The position numbers were made by a program, and so were the translations under genes. Shown here piece by piece: positions 48,406-58,538 of a stretch of DNA of 64,000 nt. How positions within the stretch are numbered: the first letter of the stretch is position 1; the number at the start of each line of letters is the position of its first letter. The stretch is taken from contig JAWPGT010000001.1 of NCBI GenBank assembly GCA_034638255.1, positions 124,001 through 188,000 on the forward strand. The letters are read 5' to 3'. This stretch comes from Coprinus comatus. Lineage: Eukaryota > Basidiomycota > Agaricomycetes > Agaricales > Agaricaceae. The notes beneath the pieces were generated by a model. That model worked only from the letters and a program-made list of their open reading frames with translations, did no database searches and was not told the DNA's origin.

Positions 48406-50216
48406 ATGTCCACAGAAATACCCCCATCCATGGCAGGCGCACCCTCCCGCGTCACCCTCCAACTCGAGCATCTTCCCAAAAAGAAGGAAGTAAAGGCTCC
48501 ATGGCCCAGGACACCCACCCGAGTATGTATATACGTCTGTCTCGCTCACCGCATATTTACGTCTCACAGGTTGACCCCAACAATCCTCCTTGGCCTGCAT
48601 ACCGTGGCTACCATGTATATTCGTTCGCACATGCGACTATGCAGTCTCGTCTTCCTACTATCCTTGGCAAAGGTATTGAAGACACTATCCGCACACTAAA
48701 CGACCAAGCGGAAGAAGAAAAGGTCGTCGACCTATGCGAATGCATTGAACGTATGGGCGAGCTCATGACAGATTTGAGCGGAAACGCAAAGTTGCGCCCC
48801 ATTGTCGATGACGCCGAGGCGGACGTCGCACTCTGGAACAAGGAAATTGCCAAATATTTCCAAGGCAAAGACTTCATGAATGCACCTTGGTTGTTTGCCG
48901 AAGCATACAAGTATCGTCGTCTGCATGAGTGTTTTAGTGTTAGCAAGTTTTGGAGGGACTACGACGTCTTTTACCGACAAAAGGTATTTTATTACACAAT
49001 TTATTGTTCGAGCTTATGCTGATATTCCTCAGTGTGACACCTTCTCTCGTTCAACTGACGCTGTCTTCGAGTTGTCCACGCGGTTTGCAGAGCCTTTCAA
49101 GATTTCTGAGGAGCTTTCACCTGAAGAGAGTCTTGAAGCAGAAAGACTCATGTTCCTAGAACTGACGCAAGGTCGGTCCTGTCCGGATAGTCGTTCAAAG
49201 TATACTAATACATCTACGTAGTTTGTCTGTGGGGAAACTCGACGGACTTATCACTACTTATTAACATGTCCGAGGAGCAGATTAAGGCTTTGCAATCCAC
49301 TGGAGGAGATCATTTGGCTGCAACAGAGAAGAATATCCTTGGAAACGATTTGAATCGTTTATGGGAGACAGTGAAGGATCTACGGGATAAAACTGGAGGT
49401 CGCATCGACTTCGTCCTTGATAATGCCGGGTTTGAGCTGTATTGCGATATGGTCTATGGTGCGTCATTTGTTATCTCGTTGTATATAAACAAGTTCTAAT
49501 ACCTATGTTAGCCGACTTTTTGATCCAAAGCGGGCTTGCGACCCAAATTCGTTTCCATGGAAAGCGAATTCCATGGTTTGTGTCAGATGTGACCAAGCGG
49601 GATTGGAACTGGATCTTGAATTCCATGGTGTACGGTCAACTCTTCCCAAAGGCTAGTGAATCCGAGCTTGAATCACTTCGCCGTCTCGGAACAAGGTGGA
49701 AGGTTGGCAATTATTTTGTAATCATGCAGAAGTATTCTGACGTTGCTAAACAGCAATACGAGAAAGAAGGCAAATGGGTCTATGAGCAACATCCATTCTG
49801 GTGTACCGGATATACATACTGGGACCTCCATTCAGAAGCTCCTGACCTGTTCCTCCATCTTTCAAGATCTGATCTTGTTATCTTCAAAGGTGATTTGAAT
49901 CACCGCAAGTTGACTTATGATTGTGCTGCTCCAGCAAGTACGCCGTTTGATGTTGCCATTGGTCCGATGGCAAGTGCTTCTGGTGCACCCAGAGTTGCAA
50001 GCTTGCGTACCATCAAAAGCGATGTCGTTGTTGGTCTTGGCCCTGAGGGAGATGAACTCGCTGAAAAACTCGACCAAACGGAACCGGGTTGGAAAATCAG
50101 TGGAAAATATGTGCGTACTAAACTAACTGTGGCCGCAGCATGCATTGACAAAATTTTTGTAGGCCATTGTTCTACTTTCCGAAGGCCGTCCAGGAGAGAA
50201 GGTCCGATTTGCATAA
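48406..50216 (+). CDS. DUF89/ARMT1-type metal-dependent phosphatase (damage-control phosphatase)
   Basis: Metal-dependent phosphatase family that removes damaged or overflow sugar phosphates (yeast YMR027W, human ARMT1). Start MSTEIPPSMAG at 48406. After the first intron comes VDPNNPPWPAYRGYHVYSFA, then ERMGELMTDLSGN, DVALWNKEIAKYFQGKDFMN, PWLFAEAYKYRRL and FWRDYDVFYRQK. The metal/phosphate site reads IDFVLDNAGFELYCDMVYAD across an intron. It is followed by IRFHGKRIPWFVSDVTKRDW, LVIFKGDLNHRKLTYD and, in the last exon, AIVLLSEGRPGEKVRFA. This domain order is the family's own. Five or more short introns. No targeting signal; cytosolic. The exact substrate is unknown. Confidence 0.9.
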
Positions 50217-52036
50217 ATCTAATAGCACAACATATGTGGCTTGTATTCATTAGAATTGGAGATTTTTTTGTATTATATATTAACTCGAAGACACCGAGTC
50301 CATAAATTGCTCATGTTTTACTATGTAAAAGTTTCAAGACCAGATAAACTTGCAGCCACAACGAGTGATGTCGGGAACGGGATTAATGGAAGCCCCGGAT
50401 GTTTAATTTGAATTTACAACTAATTACCCAACTGTATGACCTTCACCTGCGATGATAGTGTTATTAGAGGTTGTTAGGGAAGATTGTCTGTTTCGGTCAA
50501 ATTGCTCTATCCGCATCGGTGGCGTCTTCACTTTCTTGCCTGATCAAATGTTCGTAGAAACGAGTAAATTCCTGGCCCTTGGGAAGGTCTTGAGTCCTCA
50601 GGCTTCAGGCTTCGGATCTAGCAATCAATTATTCACGGGGATAAACCTACTTGGAAACCCTGGAAACCCTGGAAACCCCTCCGTGGTTTCCAAATAGGTT
50701 ACCAGAAACCAGCAATCAATAATTCGTTGAAAGTTTACTAATGGAGTACTCCCGAGGCCAGGTTTTCATTCCACTTCTGAGTTGCATTCAGCATAGTCAT
50801 GGATAATTGAGCTATTAGGTACAGCTGCCTATGACTCAACGAGTTAATTTGAATGTCAGGGAAAGTCATGCGTTGTGCACCCTACTGTTGTCTACAAGAT
50901 TTATGTTTTCAATTTGTAGGCCTACACTTACACTCTGGAGTCCGGAAGTCCACATTCATCATCAGTGCTAAAGTCACAACCGAGCTTGAACTAGTGTGAC
51001 TCAGACTTGAACATAATTTTGAGAGGAATGTTAACCAGGTAGTCAAGATTTGCTTGTTAAAACTTAATGTTACAGTAAGTTTATTCGTGTCGCACGAGTC
51101 ACGATATGGATCAATAATATCACCAGTTGTGGAAGTCTTGCATAGTAAATATTCACTCCTCTTTTAATTTGAACCATTGTCATTGTGCCAATTACAGCAG
51201 TGAAGCCTCTTTACAAAATTCATATGGGTCGCTTGCTGAACTTTAATTGGACAGTTACATACTTAGCGAAGTTGTGAACAGGAGATACTCACTTGTGGCT
51301 CCAGTGAACCGGCGGCTCTAGCCTTGTTTTGGAAAAATAGTAAAGTGGGTTTCCAGACAGAGGTTTCCAAATAGGTTTATCTGTAAGCCTGAGGCTTACA
51401 ACAGTTATAATTAGTATGACGAGGATGACGACATGAATAAAGAAAGGACATATATAAAGAATAAGAAAATAGTCAAGTAGATTAGACACTCTTGCTTTTG
51501 TATTCCAACGTTCTCTGCAATACACAAGGGTTCAGTGTATCTTCGGGCGTGTCTAAGCTAGTGTACCTTGTCGTCGGTATAGACAAGGTTCCATTATCCT
51601 ATTTATGGTACATAATCGAGACATTCCATAGTTTATCTGCTATCTACATAACAACTCGGCAAAATATCGGAGAACAAAGTGTCAAGTTTTGCTCAGAAAT
51701 AATGACATCATTTTATATCATGTCTTTGTCGTATGTACCTAACTTGGTTGTGTTTGTTTTTGTAGCTCAATGAATTAAATGAAGGTAGGTATACACCTTG
51801 AGTTACATACATACAAAGTTTTGGAGAAAGGGAAAAACAATTGGACAACACATATGAGGCAACAATATAAATATATCTCTACAGTAAAAGAGGGAATGGA
51901 TCATTGGAAGGAAAGGTGAAGTTATAACTGTACAACATGAACTAATACACTACTTATCACTGTGCGTGTACCGTTTCATAAACGGCACAAAAAGTGAAGG
52001 AAAAGAGCTCTTCAACACTTGCCATGTAGTAAAAGG
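50217..52036. other. Gene-free spacer with repeat remnants
   Basis: About 1.8 kb between the DUF89 and RNF126-like genes. It contains the GGAAACCC repeat/palindrome at 50635-50710, a second copy of its right arm at 51362-51377, and an 8+8 hairpin at 51382-51400. The open frames of up to about 93 codons show no motif. The rest is AT-rich unremarkable sequence. Confidence 0.6.
50635..50710. repeat. 76-bp palindrome with GGAAACCC repeats, flanked by 15-bp near-direct repeats
   Basis: Arms 50644-50659 (AACCTACTTGGAAACC) and 50685-50700 (GGTTTCCAAATAGGTT) are 15/16 complementary. Between them the 9-bp unit TGGAAACCC is repeated in tandem about three times. Outside lie AGCAATCAATTATTC (50620-50634) and AGCAATCAATAATTC (50711-50725), 14/15 identical, which could be an insertion duplication. 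The right-arm 16-mer recurs exactly at 51362-51377. Confidence 0.6.
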
Positions 52037-53779
52037 CTAATCCAGATCCATCATGTCGGGATCGTCGGACCATTCTCCAGGTATATGAGGTCGTCCGTTT
52101 CGACCGGAGGAGCGTGGCGAAGCGGGCCATGATGATCTTTGTTGTTGGGATGAGCGGGAGTGAGAAGGCAAGGTTGTTGCACGAGAAGAAGTTGGCCTTG
52201 ATCGTGACGCTGAAGAAGTTGAACCTCGATGAAAGTTATTATTGTTGTTGCTAGTGTTTTGTCTACTCGATGTTGAAGAGCCAGATGCATTATTATTGTT
52301 AACTCCTGCGAGGTTTCCAAAGAGTGTAGAGAATATCCCTAACCCCGAACCTGACCCTCCGGGTGAACGAGGACGTGAACGTGAATGATCATTTCCAGGT
52401 GAAGTAGGTGGCGGGGAATGATGTTCAGGCTGCGGTATCAATGCATATCGACATACAGGACATGTTCCACTAGATTTAAGCCATGGGAGGATACAGGGCT
52501 GGTGGAATGGGTGTTTACACGGTAGTGTGATGATGATTTGTTCATCTGGGTCTTCGGTACCCAATTGGAATGGGTCTTTACACACGGCACATTCTTTTGA
52601 TAGAAGGTCACCTAGATAGAAGGGAGCATTAGTACTCATATGTCAAGGAACGGCAGTAGTGGTGTTGGCATACTTCCTTCTTCCAGAACATCTCTAGGTA
52701 GTTTCTGGATGATTTCTTCACTAGCCGGTACAGGTCGGTTACTGTTGGAATTTTCCATGATTTGTGTGATTATTTGATCCAAGGCTTCCAAAATGTAAGC
52801 ATAATTGAATACATCAGGTTCAAATCAAAATTTACCATCTTGACTAAAGACGTAGTCGCCCAGTCTACCATTATCAGGCATCCCGCCTCCTGGTGCGAGG
52901 AACGGTAGCAGTGGGTGGTCGGTGTTCCCCAGCAGGGATGCCAGATATTGTGCGAATAAAGCTCCACTAATTCCATCTTCTCTATCCATCGTCGGGCGGG
53001 ATTCTCCCTCTCGGAGGAATCTAGATGCAAATAAATAGGCCTCACTGAGGTATAAAACGAAAAAATCTTACCCAGTCATGGTTGGAACTCCTGTAGGATT
53101 AGGCGATCCCCGAGGGTGATGTGTATGTGTATGTGAATGTGTATGTGAATGTGTAGTGTCGCCTCCAAATGGGAAAGTGCGTTGTTGGCCAGTGCCACCC
53201 CGGACCTGGAACGTCATTCGGGGACCCTAAGTGGAAAATTAAATGGCCAGTTCTTGTTACTAGCCTGTGGAGGTAACGGTAACTCACCTGCGGTCTTTGT
53301 TGTTGCGTAGGTGGCCGTTGATTGGGCTGTATTCCACGACTGAGAAGCGATTGTAGACTAACTAAAAGTTGGTTTGGGTCGTCAGCGTTCATTATTATTC
53401 ATTATGTTCGAAACATACAGAAGAAGTTTCCAAGGTTTTCATCGTCATCAGCTTCCCCAGGTACTGCACCCCGGACGAAGGCTGAGCGCGGATCGTCAGC
53501 GGGGTTTTCGAGCTACAGGCAGAAAATGAGACAGAACACAGAGTAATGGACGGTTGGATCCTACTTTTTCTACGAAACTGCTATGACATGATGCACAGAC
53601 AGGATCTGGGACCTATAGGACACTGATTAGGAGTGGATCTAGGGGAATTGGCTGAGAACTAACCATGAGCGGACGCATTTCTGCGTTACACTAGGAGGTG
53701 ATTAGCCCGTGTTGAGGAGATCCAGAAGAGGTTCTGTTACCTCGTGACAATACCACATAGGCTCGCGGTTTGAGGACAT
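52037..53779 (-). CDS. RING-H2 ubiquitin ligase, RNF126/RNF115-like
   Basis: Probable E3 ligase with an N-terminal ubiquitin-binding zinc ribbon and a C-terminal RING. Exon 1 encodes MSSNREPMWYCHE (start 53779). A 27-nt exon (53664-53690) gives CNAEMRPLM and a 48-nt exon (53565-53612) gives VPDPVCASCHSSFVEK, together forming the CHxC..CxxC zinc ribbon. Then come ENPADDPRSAF, a Gln/Pro stretch (NQRPPTQQQRPQ), a His/Thr/Ser tract near 53120-53150, MDREDGISGALFAQYLASLL and DALDQIITQIMENSNSNRP. The RING is CAVCKDPFQL..LPCKHPFHQPCILPWLKSSG..CPVCR, all eight ligands present. The tail is Ser/Asn/Arg-rich and ends DDPDMMDLD at 52037. Order and spacing match human RNF126. Confidence 0.92.
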
Positions 53780-54180
53780 TGTTGGGGAGAGAGATAAGTG
53801 TTAAGGTAGACTTGTGGCTATATGACGGAGTTGTGACTTGTGTGACGTTCCATTGGTTTCCACTGACCAAGTCAGTGCAAGGTCAGTTGTGCTCTGTTGT
53901 ACTGCATTCTTGTGATGTTTTCTACAATTGTTCCTTACGATGTGTCTACTCAACACAAAAGGAGATCTCTCATTGTTTTCTGAATCACCTCACTTGTACT
54001 TTGACCACTGCTAACTGCTCTTCTGCCAGGTTAGTCTGTATTTTATCTTATGTCGTCAAGGGATGAACACTGTTCCCTATTATACGAGTGTTATTAGCAC
54101 GAAAGAGATGATTTGTTTCTGATTTTTTTAAAAAAAATATTCTATTTCTATCACGATCGATTACTGACTCTCTACTTTCC
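53780..54180. other. Divergent promoter region, no gene seen
   Basis: About 400 bp between the RNF126-like start and the membrane-protein start. A plus-strand frame at 53770-54066 overlaps the RNF126-like start region and has no motif. A run of T and A lies near 54120-54140. Confidence 0.55.
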
Positions 54181-54960
54181 ATGCACACCCTTCTCTACAC
54201 CCTGCCCATTGCCGCCATCCTCGCCATGCCTCATGCGCAACGGCGGGGACTCGCAGATCTCTTTGATGACGAGGCCGACGTCCAACAAGCGGCGATCGAT
54301 GAGACAGCCACGCCGGTCTATGAGCATACACCCACATCTAGCAAGATCAAAGCGGTAACACGCACAATTGATCATGAAACGACTGGACCTGCATATATGC
54401 ACACCTCTACATCTACTATACCCCTATCTTCTTCATTGATCCATGACACTGAATTTCGAATTGCCTCAAGCACCTCGACTTTGGCTTCAACAATACCTTA
54501 CGCACGACCACCAGCGGTTTCAATCGGGAGCCTGCCAGAAGGACCTCCTACATCACCCGAAGAAGCAACACAGTGGAAAATAATCGGAATTGGAATCATC
54601 ACAGTGGGACTGATTGCTACTCTGATCCTTGCGGTTGCGTTCTTCGATTCTTGGTGGAAGTTTCTACGGGATTCTCTCTGCGGCTGCTGCAGACGCGACA
54701 AGAGCGGAGAAGAAAAGATGGTTCCAGACTGGGATAAACGCGACTGGGAATTCCAACTGGCTAATGAAGATGGACATCGTTATCCTACGCTAGTGTCGTT
54801 GAATAACATTTCAAAGGACCAGGAACAAAACAGAAGCAAGAATATGAACTTGACGCCTCTTACGACCATCCCCCCGCCTGAACGTGTGTTCTCGCCTGAC
54901 TATGATGCACATCCTCTGGAACCGTTGACGAGGAGGCCGAGCATGCGACAAGCGCTATGA
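54181..54960 (+). CDS. Single-pass membrane protein of unknown function
   Basis: Uninterrupted frame of 259 codons with ATG at 54181. It begins with a signal peptide (MHTLLYTLPIAAILAMPHAQ), then a Thr/Ser-rich extracellular part with several TSTS stretches. One membrane span follows (IIGIGIITVGLIATLILAVA), then FFDSWWKFLRDSLCGCCRRD. The CGCC just inside the membrane could be palmitoylated. The cytoplasmic tail is charged (VPDWDKRDWEFQLANEDGH), and ends RRPSMRQAL. The layout resembles wall-sensor or receptor-like fungal proteins, but there is no WSC or kinase domain, so no role is assigned. Unusually for this window, it has no obvious intron. Confidence 0.75.
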   Translation: MHTLLYTLPIAAILAMPHAQRRGLADLFDDEADVQQAAIDETATPVYEHTPTSSKIKAVTRTIDHETTGPAYMHTSTSTIPLSSSLIHDTEFRIASSTSTLASTIPYARPPAVSIGSLPEGPPTSPEEATQWKIIGIGIITVGLIATLILAVAFFDSWWKFLRDSLCGCCRRDKSGEEKMVPDWDKRDWEFQLANEDGHRYPTLVSLNNISKDQEQNRSKNMNLTPLTTIPPPERVFSPDYDAHPLEPLTRRPSMRQAL

Positions 54961-55022
54961 CTTTTTTAGATTTTCTTTTCTGTACACTATTTGTATCATG
55001 TCAAAATAGACACTTTAACATT

Positions 55023-55238
55023 TCATTTCTTCTCTGTGAGATTGAGCTCCTTTGGATATTTCTTTTCAACCATGTCGGAAACGACGATGCCGGCTGCTGC
55101 AATTACACAAACGCCGAGGGAGATGCGAAGACGTGTGTTTGCAGGTAGAGCTATAAATGTATAAGACGATTAAAGACATGAATTACGAATAGACGAACCA
55201 AGCCAAGACTGAAGGAGGGAACGCGGGTTTGTTGACAT
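55023..55238 (-). CDS. Small 55-residue single-pass membrane protein, two exons
   Basis: Found by hand; each exon is too short to stand out. ATG at 55236-55238 opens MSTNPRSLLQSWL. The exon ends in a G, and a 48-bp intron with GT..TATAG ends follows. Exon 2 completes Ala and continues LPANTRLRISLG, then a hydrophobic span VCVIAAAGIVVSD, then MVEKKYPKELNLTEKK and stop TGA at 55023-55025. The product is basic at the N-terminus, with one membrane segment and a charged C-terminus, as in many small mitochondrial inner-membrane proteins. I do not recognise the family. Its start is 77 bp from the divergent riboflavin synthase start. Splice sites and continuous frame support it, but homology is untested. 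Confidence 0.6.
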
Positions 55239-55315
55239 TGGTCAAGATGGCGTTGAGCGCTGGATTGGGGACTTGAAAAGCACGTGCCTCGGGGAATCTA
55301 ATCTCTTCACCAAAG

Positions 55316-56166
55316 ATGTTCACTGGACTGGTATGCCTGCCCAGCTATATAATAGCCTCGTATTGATAACGGCTATTGCAGATAGAACACCTGGGAACCG
55401 TCTCATCCGTTGTTGTGGACGAGAACGGGGCGACACTGACGATTGCTGACTCTGCCCCTGTTCTTGGGGACTGCCATATTGGAGATTCGATTGCAGTCAA
55501 CGGAGCCTGCCTGACAGTGACCGAGTTTGACGTAGAGAAGGATGGAGGGTGGTTCAAAGTATGGCTGGCCAATGAGACGCTTGAGAGGACTGATCTTGGT
55601 GAGTGGGCTGTGTGTGTAGGGTAGAATGTGATTGATAATGGCGTGCAGGGGAGAGGAAGGTGGGCGACCAAGTGAACCTGGAGCGTGCGATGGCTGCGCA
55701 TGTACGGTTTGGAGGCCACTTTGTGCAGGTATATATTGCAGAATATCATGTAGCCTGTCGACTAACGGAAATACAGGCGCACGTAGATACTACAGCGACG
55801 GTTGTGGACCGAGTGCCTGATGGAGACTCTGTGCGGTTGACCTTCCAGCTGCCAGAGCCCACCGATGCACGTCCCTCACTTCTTCCATACCTGATTCCCA
55901 AGGGATATGTTACAATTGACGGAGCATCGTTGACGCTCACCGGTGTCAACGACAGCAAGCGGACATTCGGTGTGATGTTGATCCAGCACACACAGGAAAA
56001 GATTACGCTGAGCAAGAAGGCTGTGGGTGCCAAGGTGAACATTGAGGTAGATATGGTTGGTAAATACGTGGAGAAGAGTGTGCTTGCTGCGCTGGGAGGA
56101 GGATCGTCGAATGAGTTAAGGAGTCTAGTAGAAAAGGTAGTTGAGGATGTATTGAGTCGCCAGTAA
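55316..56166 (+). CDS. RIB5: Riboflavin synthase
   Basis: Converts two 6,7-dimethyl-8-ribityllumazine to riboflavin plus the pyrimidinedione. The first exon is only 15 nt (55316-55330), coding MFTGL, followed by a 51-bp intron. The rest reads IEHLGTVSS, then the first lumazine-binding repeat: GDCHIGDSIAVNGACLTVTE, LANETLERTDLG, and VGDQVNLERAM with HVRFGGHFVQ. The second repeat has AHVDTTATVVD, PYLIPKGYVTIDGASLTLTG, FGVMLIQHTQEKITLSKKA and GAKVNIEVDMVGKYVEK. It ends EDVLSRQ at 56164-56166. The MFTG opening and two-repeat structure are diagnostic. Only 42 bp separate its stop from the next same-strand start. Confidence 0.95.
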
Positions 56167-56208
56167 TCAAATTGTTTGTTCTTGACCACCAAGTTCCAAC
56201 CTTGATGG

Positions 56209-58162
56209 ATGGGCCCTCTCTCAAGCACAAGGTCCAGCTCTTTCCTTCTGCCTTCACAGCCTGCTGATAGCCAACAGGTCACCGTAAAACTCTCCACAAA
56301 TCACGATAGACCTTCTTCTCGTGCAAGCTACCCATCACATTCCCGCCCTGCCTCTCCCACAAACTCTACCCTTTCATCCCGTCCAAAGGCAAAAGTAAAC
56401 ACCAGTGCTCTCAGAAAGCCACAGAGCTCATCTACAACCACAACTACCGTCTCTCGTCCAGCCTCCCCCGTCAAATTTACTCCTAGAATAAGGGAAAGCA
56501 CACTATCGCCCCCCGTTGTCCGCGCCCAACCTACCTTGGCCCGCGCAAAACCCTCATTAGAACTACGGAACCGCTCACTGACAGCCTCTTCAGATGCCCT
56601 ACGTTCTCCTTTGTCAGAAACAAGAGCACGTCAAGGCAGTCTCGTCCATCATGCAGTATCTACTTCGAACCTAGGTGGCCGTTTCTCAGGCGGCTCACCT
56701 ACCGGTTTCTCCCCCCGTGCTCAGTCTGAACTTGGTTTACCTCCGGAGAACGACACAAATGGGTTACCCAGCCCAACCCCCGTCAGGATTCGTTCCAAAG
56801 TCACTACACTAGCTTCGTCAGGAACTGAAGTTACTTCTCCAATCACGCCGGCACGACCTATCAAGACGCGTCCAAGAACATCGTCCATATCCTCCACTGT
56901 CACCAACAATCCAAATACCACCTCGTCTGCTCCCCCAACCCCACAATTATACCCCATAACTACCGCAACGCCAGCTGCCAATCCACATCGATACATTACA
57001 ACTCGTACTCCATCAACTATCGGTTCTCGATCTAGTTTCTCTTTTTCTCCATCTCCTCATCCGCTAGCCACATTTACAAAACAATATGACGAACCACCAC
57101 CACCGCCACGACTTAGAGCCAGAGTTGATCCTGTTAATATTCCTTTACCATCTTATTCGCCTCCCACTTCCTCGATCTCCTTTTCATCTTCTCGATCTTC
57201 GGCTGTATCCGCTGTTTCTAAATCATCAGTTGTATCGTCCGTTTCTTCTGCTTCTGCTTCAATTTCAGATGCCACTGCTGCCGATGTTCAGAAATGGAAT
57301 GCGAATGGTGATATTAATAATTCCTCAAATAATTTGAGAAACACTTTGGATACACTTGCTGCTTATGCTTCTTTTGGAGATGAAGATAATGATCGAGATG
57401 GTACTCAAACGGGAGGAAAAGGAGATGATGTAGAAAGAAAAGTTAAAGCGGAAGCCAAGTCAAATCGAAAGGTATGTCAAACAAGATAAATCTTAATTTT
57501 ACTACATCACTAACCTCACATTCCAAAAGATTGCAGACTTGGAAATTACAAATAAATCACTCCTAGCTATCAATGCCTCTCTTGAAAAAACTAAAGATCG
57601 TCAAGCCAAAGAAATTCGTGAACTAAAACGCAAACTTCGTGAAACTCGTCTTATATTACCTCCTATCACCTACAGAAATATCAAATCATCTTTAGATCCT
57701 TCAGAAATTGGTGATGATGAAGAGGATTTAGAATCTGAAGGTGATGAAGGTGGTGATAACTATGATGATGAACTTGGTGAAAGTGATGATATTTATAAGA
57801 GAATTAAGATTTTACTTGAAGGAATGTTGGATTCTGGAAAGATGGCTTTGGAGAATACTGTTGATGATCATGTAGATTTGAAAGGTGTTGCTAAGGTGTT
57901 GACGGCTGAAGAAGTTAAATCATGGAGAGGGTCTAGTGAACAACTTTCAGACGAAGAAAGTCACCAGGACACTCAAAATTTCGACGATGACGATGACGAC
58001 GATAGTATTGATATATCTATCGATATCGACACCCGCCAGCTTAGTCTGACGCCCCAACCAGACAATTCCATACCGCCATTAACCAGCAATGGTCTCCTTC
58101 ATTCGCGATATTCGACAGAATCACCTAAACCACCACCCATTCTCATTACAGAACCCTTTTGA
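56209..58162 (+). CDS. Ser/Pro-rich protein with conserved coiled-coil motif and acidic C-terminus, unknown function
   Basis: Start ATG at 56209 (MGPLSSTRSSSFLLPSQPAD). This is the only Met in the 426-codon first frame, so either it is the start or an unseen upstream exon exists. The first 400 residues are Ser, Thr, Pro and Arg-rich, with SRPASP-type repeats that could be proline-directed kinase sites. An intron at about 57473-57530 leads to a coiled coil, IADLEITNKSLLAINASLEK, then QAKEIRELKRKLRETRLILP. That part looks conserved and structured. The end is strongly acidic (EDDEEDLE-like runs, Asp stretches near 57980-58030), finishing ILITEPF at 58162. No known domain is recognised. It starts 42 bp after the RIB5 stop. 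Confidence 0.72.
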
Positions 58163-58538
58163 AGATAAAGACAGGTCGCTGATTTAATAAAGGGGAAAGA
58201 CGATATGATGGTTATATGTAAACGATTTATTCCAGTTCCAATTCAAATACCCTTTTCCCCCGTTTTCATGCCTACACTTTTTTATTATTACGGCATTCAA
58301 CTCATAATTATATACAATGGATTTATCACCTATTTTTTTTTTTTTCTTTTTCTTTCATTTAGTTGCACTTATTTGCATCGAACATCGTTTAATCCATCTA
58401 TTTCATTACCGCCCATCCAGTAGTCCGGAAATAAATGTCACATCCATAAGAACCGAAAAACAAACAAAATTAGTCCATGAGATTTTTGAAAAAAAAAAAA
58501 GGTTGTCAAAACAAGTAAAAAAAAAAAAAGCGAAATAA
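58163..58538. other. Intergenic, 3' flanks of two convergent genes
   Basis: AT-rich with long T and A tracts (about 58330-58350, 58489-58500 and 58518-58530). No gene is seen. The frames here are low-complexity. Confidence 0.55.

Noticed and set aside
51492..51773. 93-codon plus-strand frame
   Set aside because: No domain or splice structure, and it lies in repeat-like sequence.
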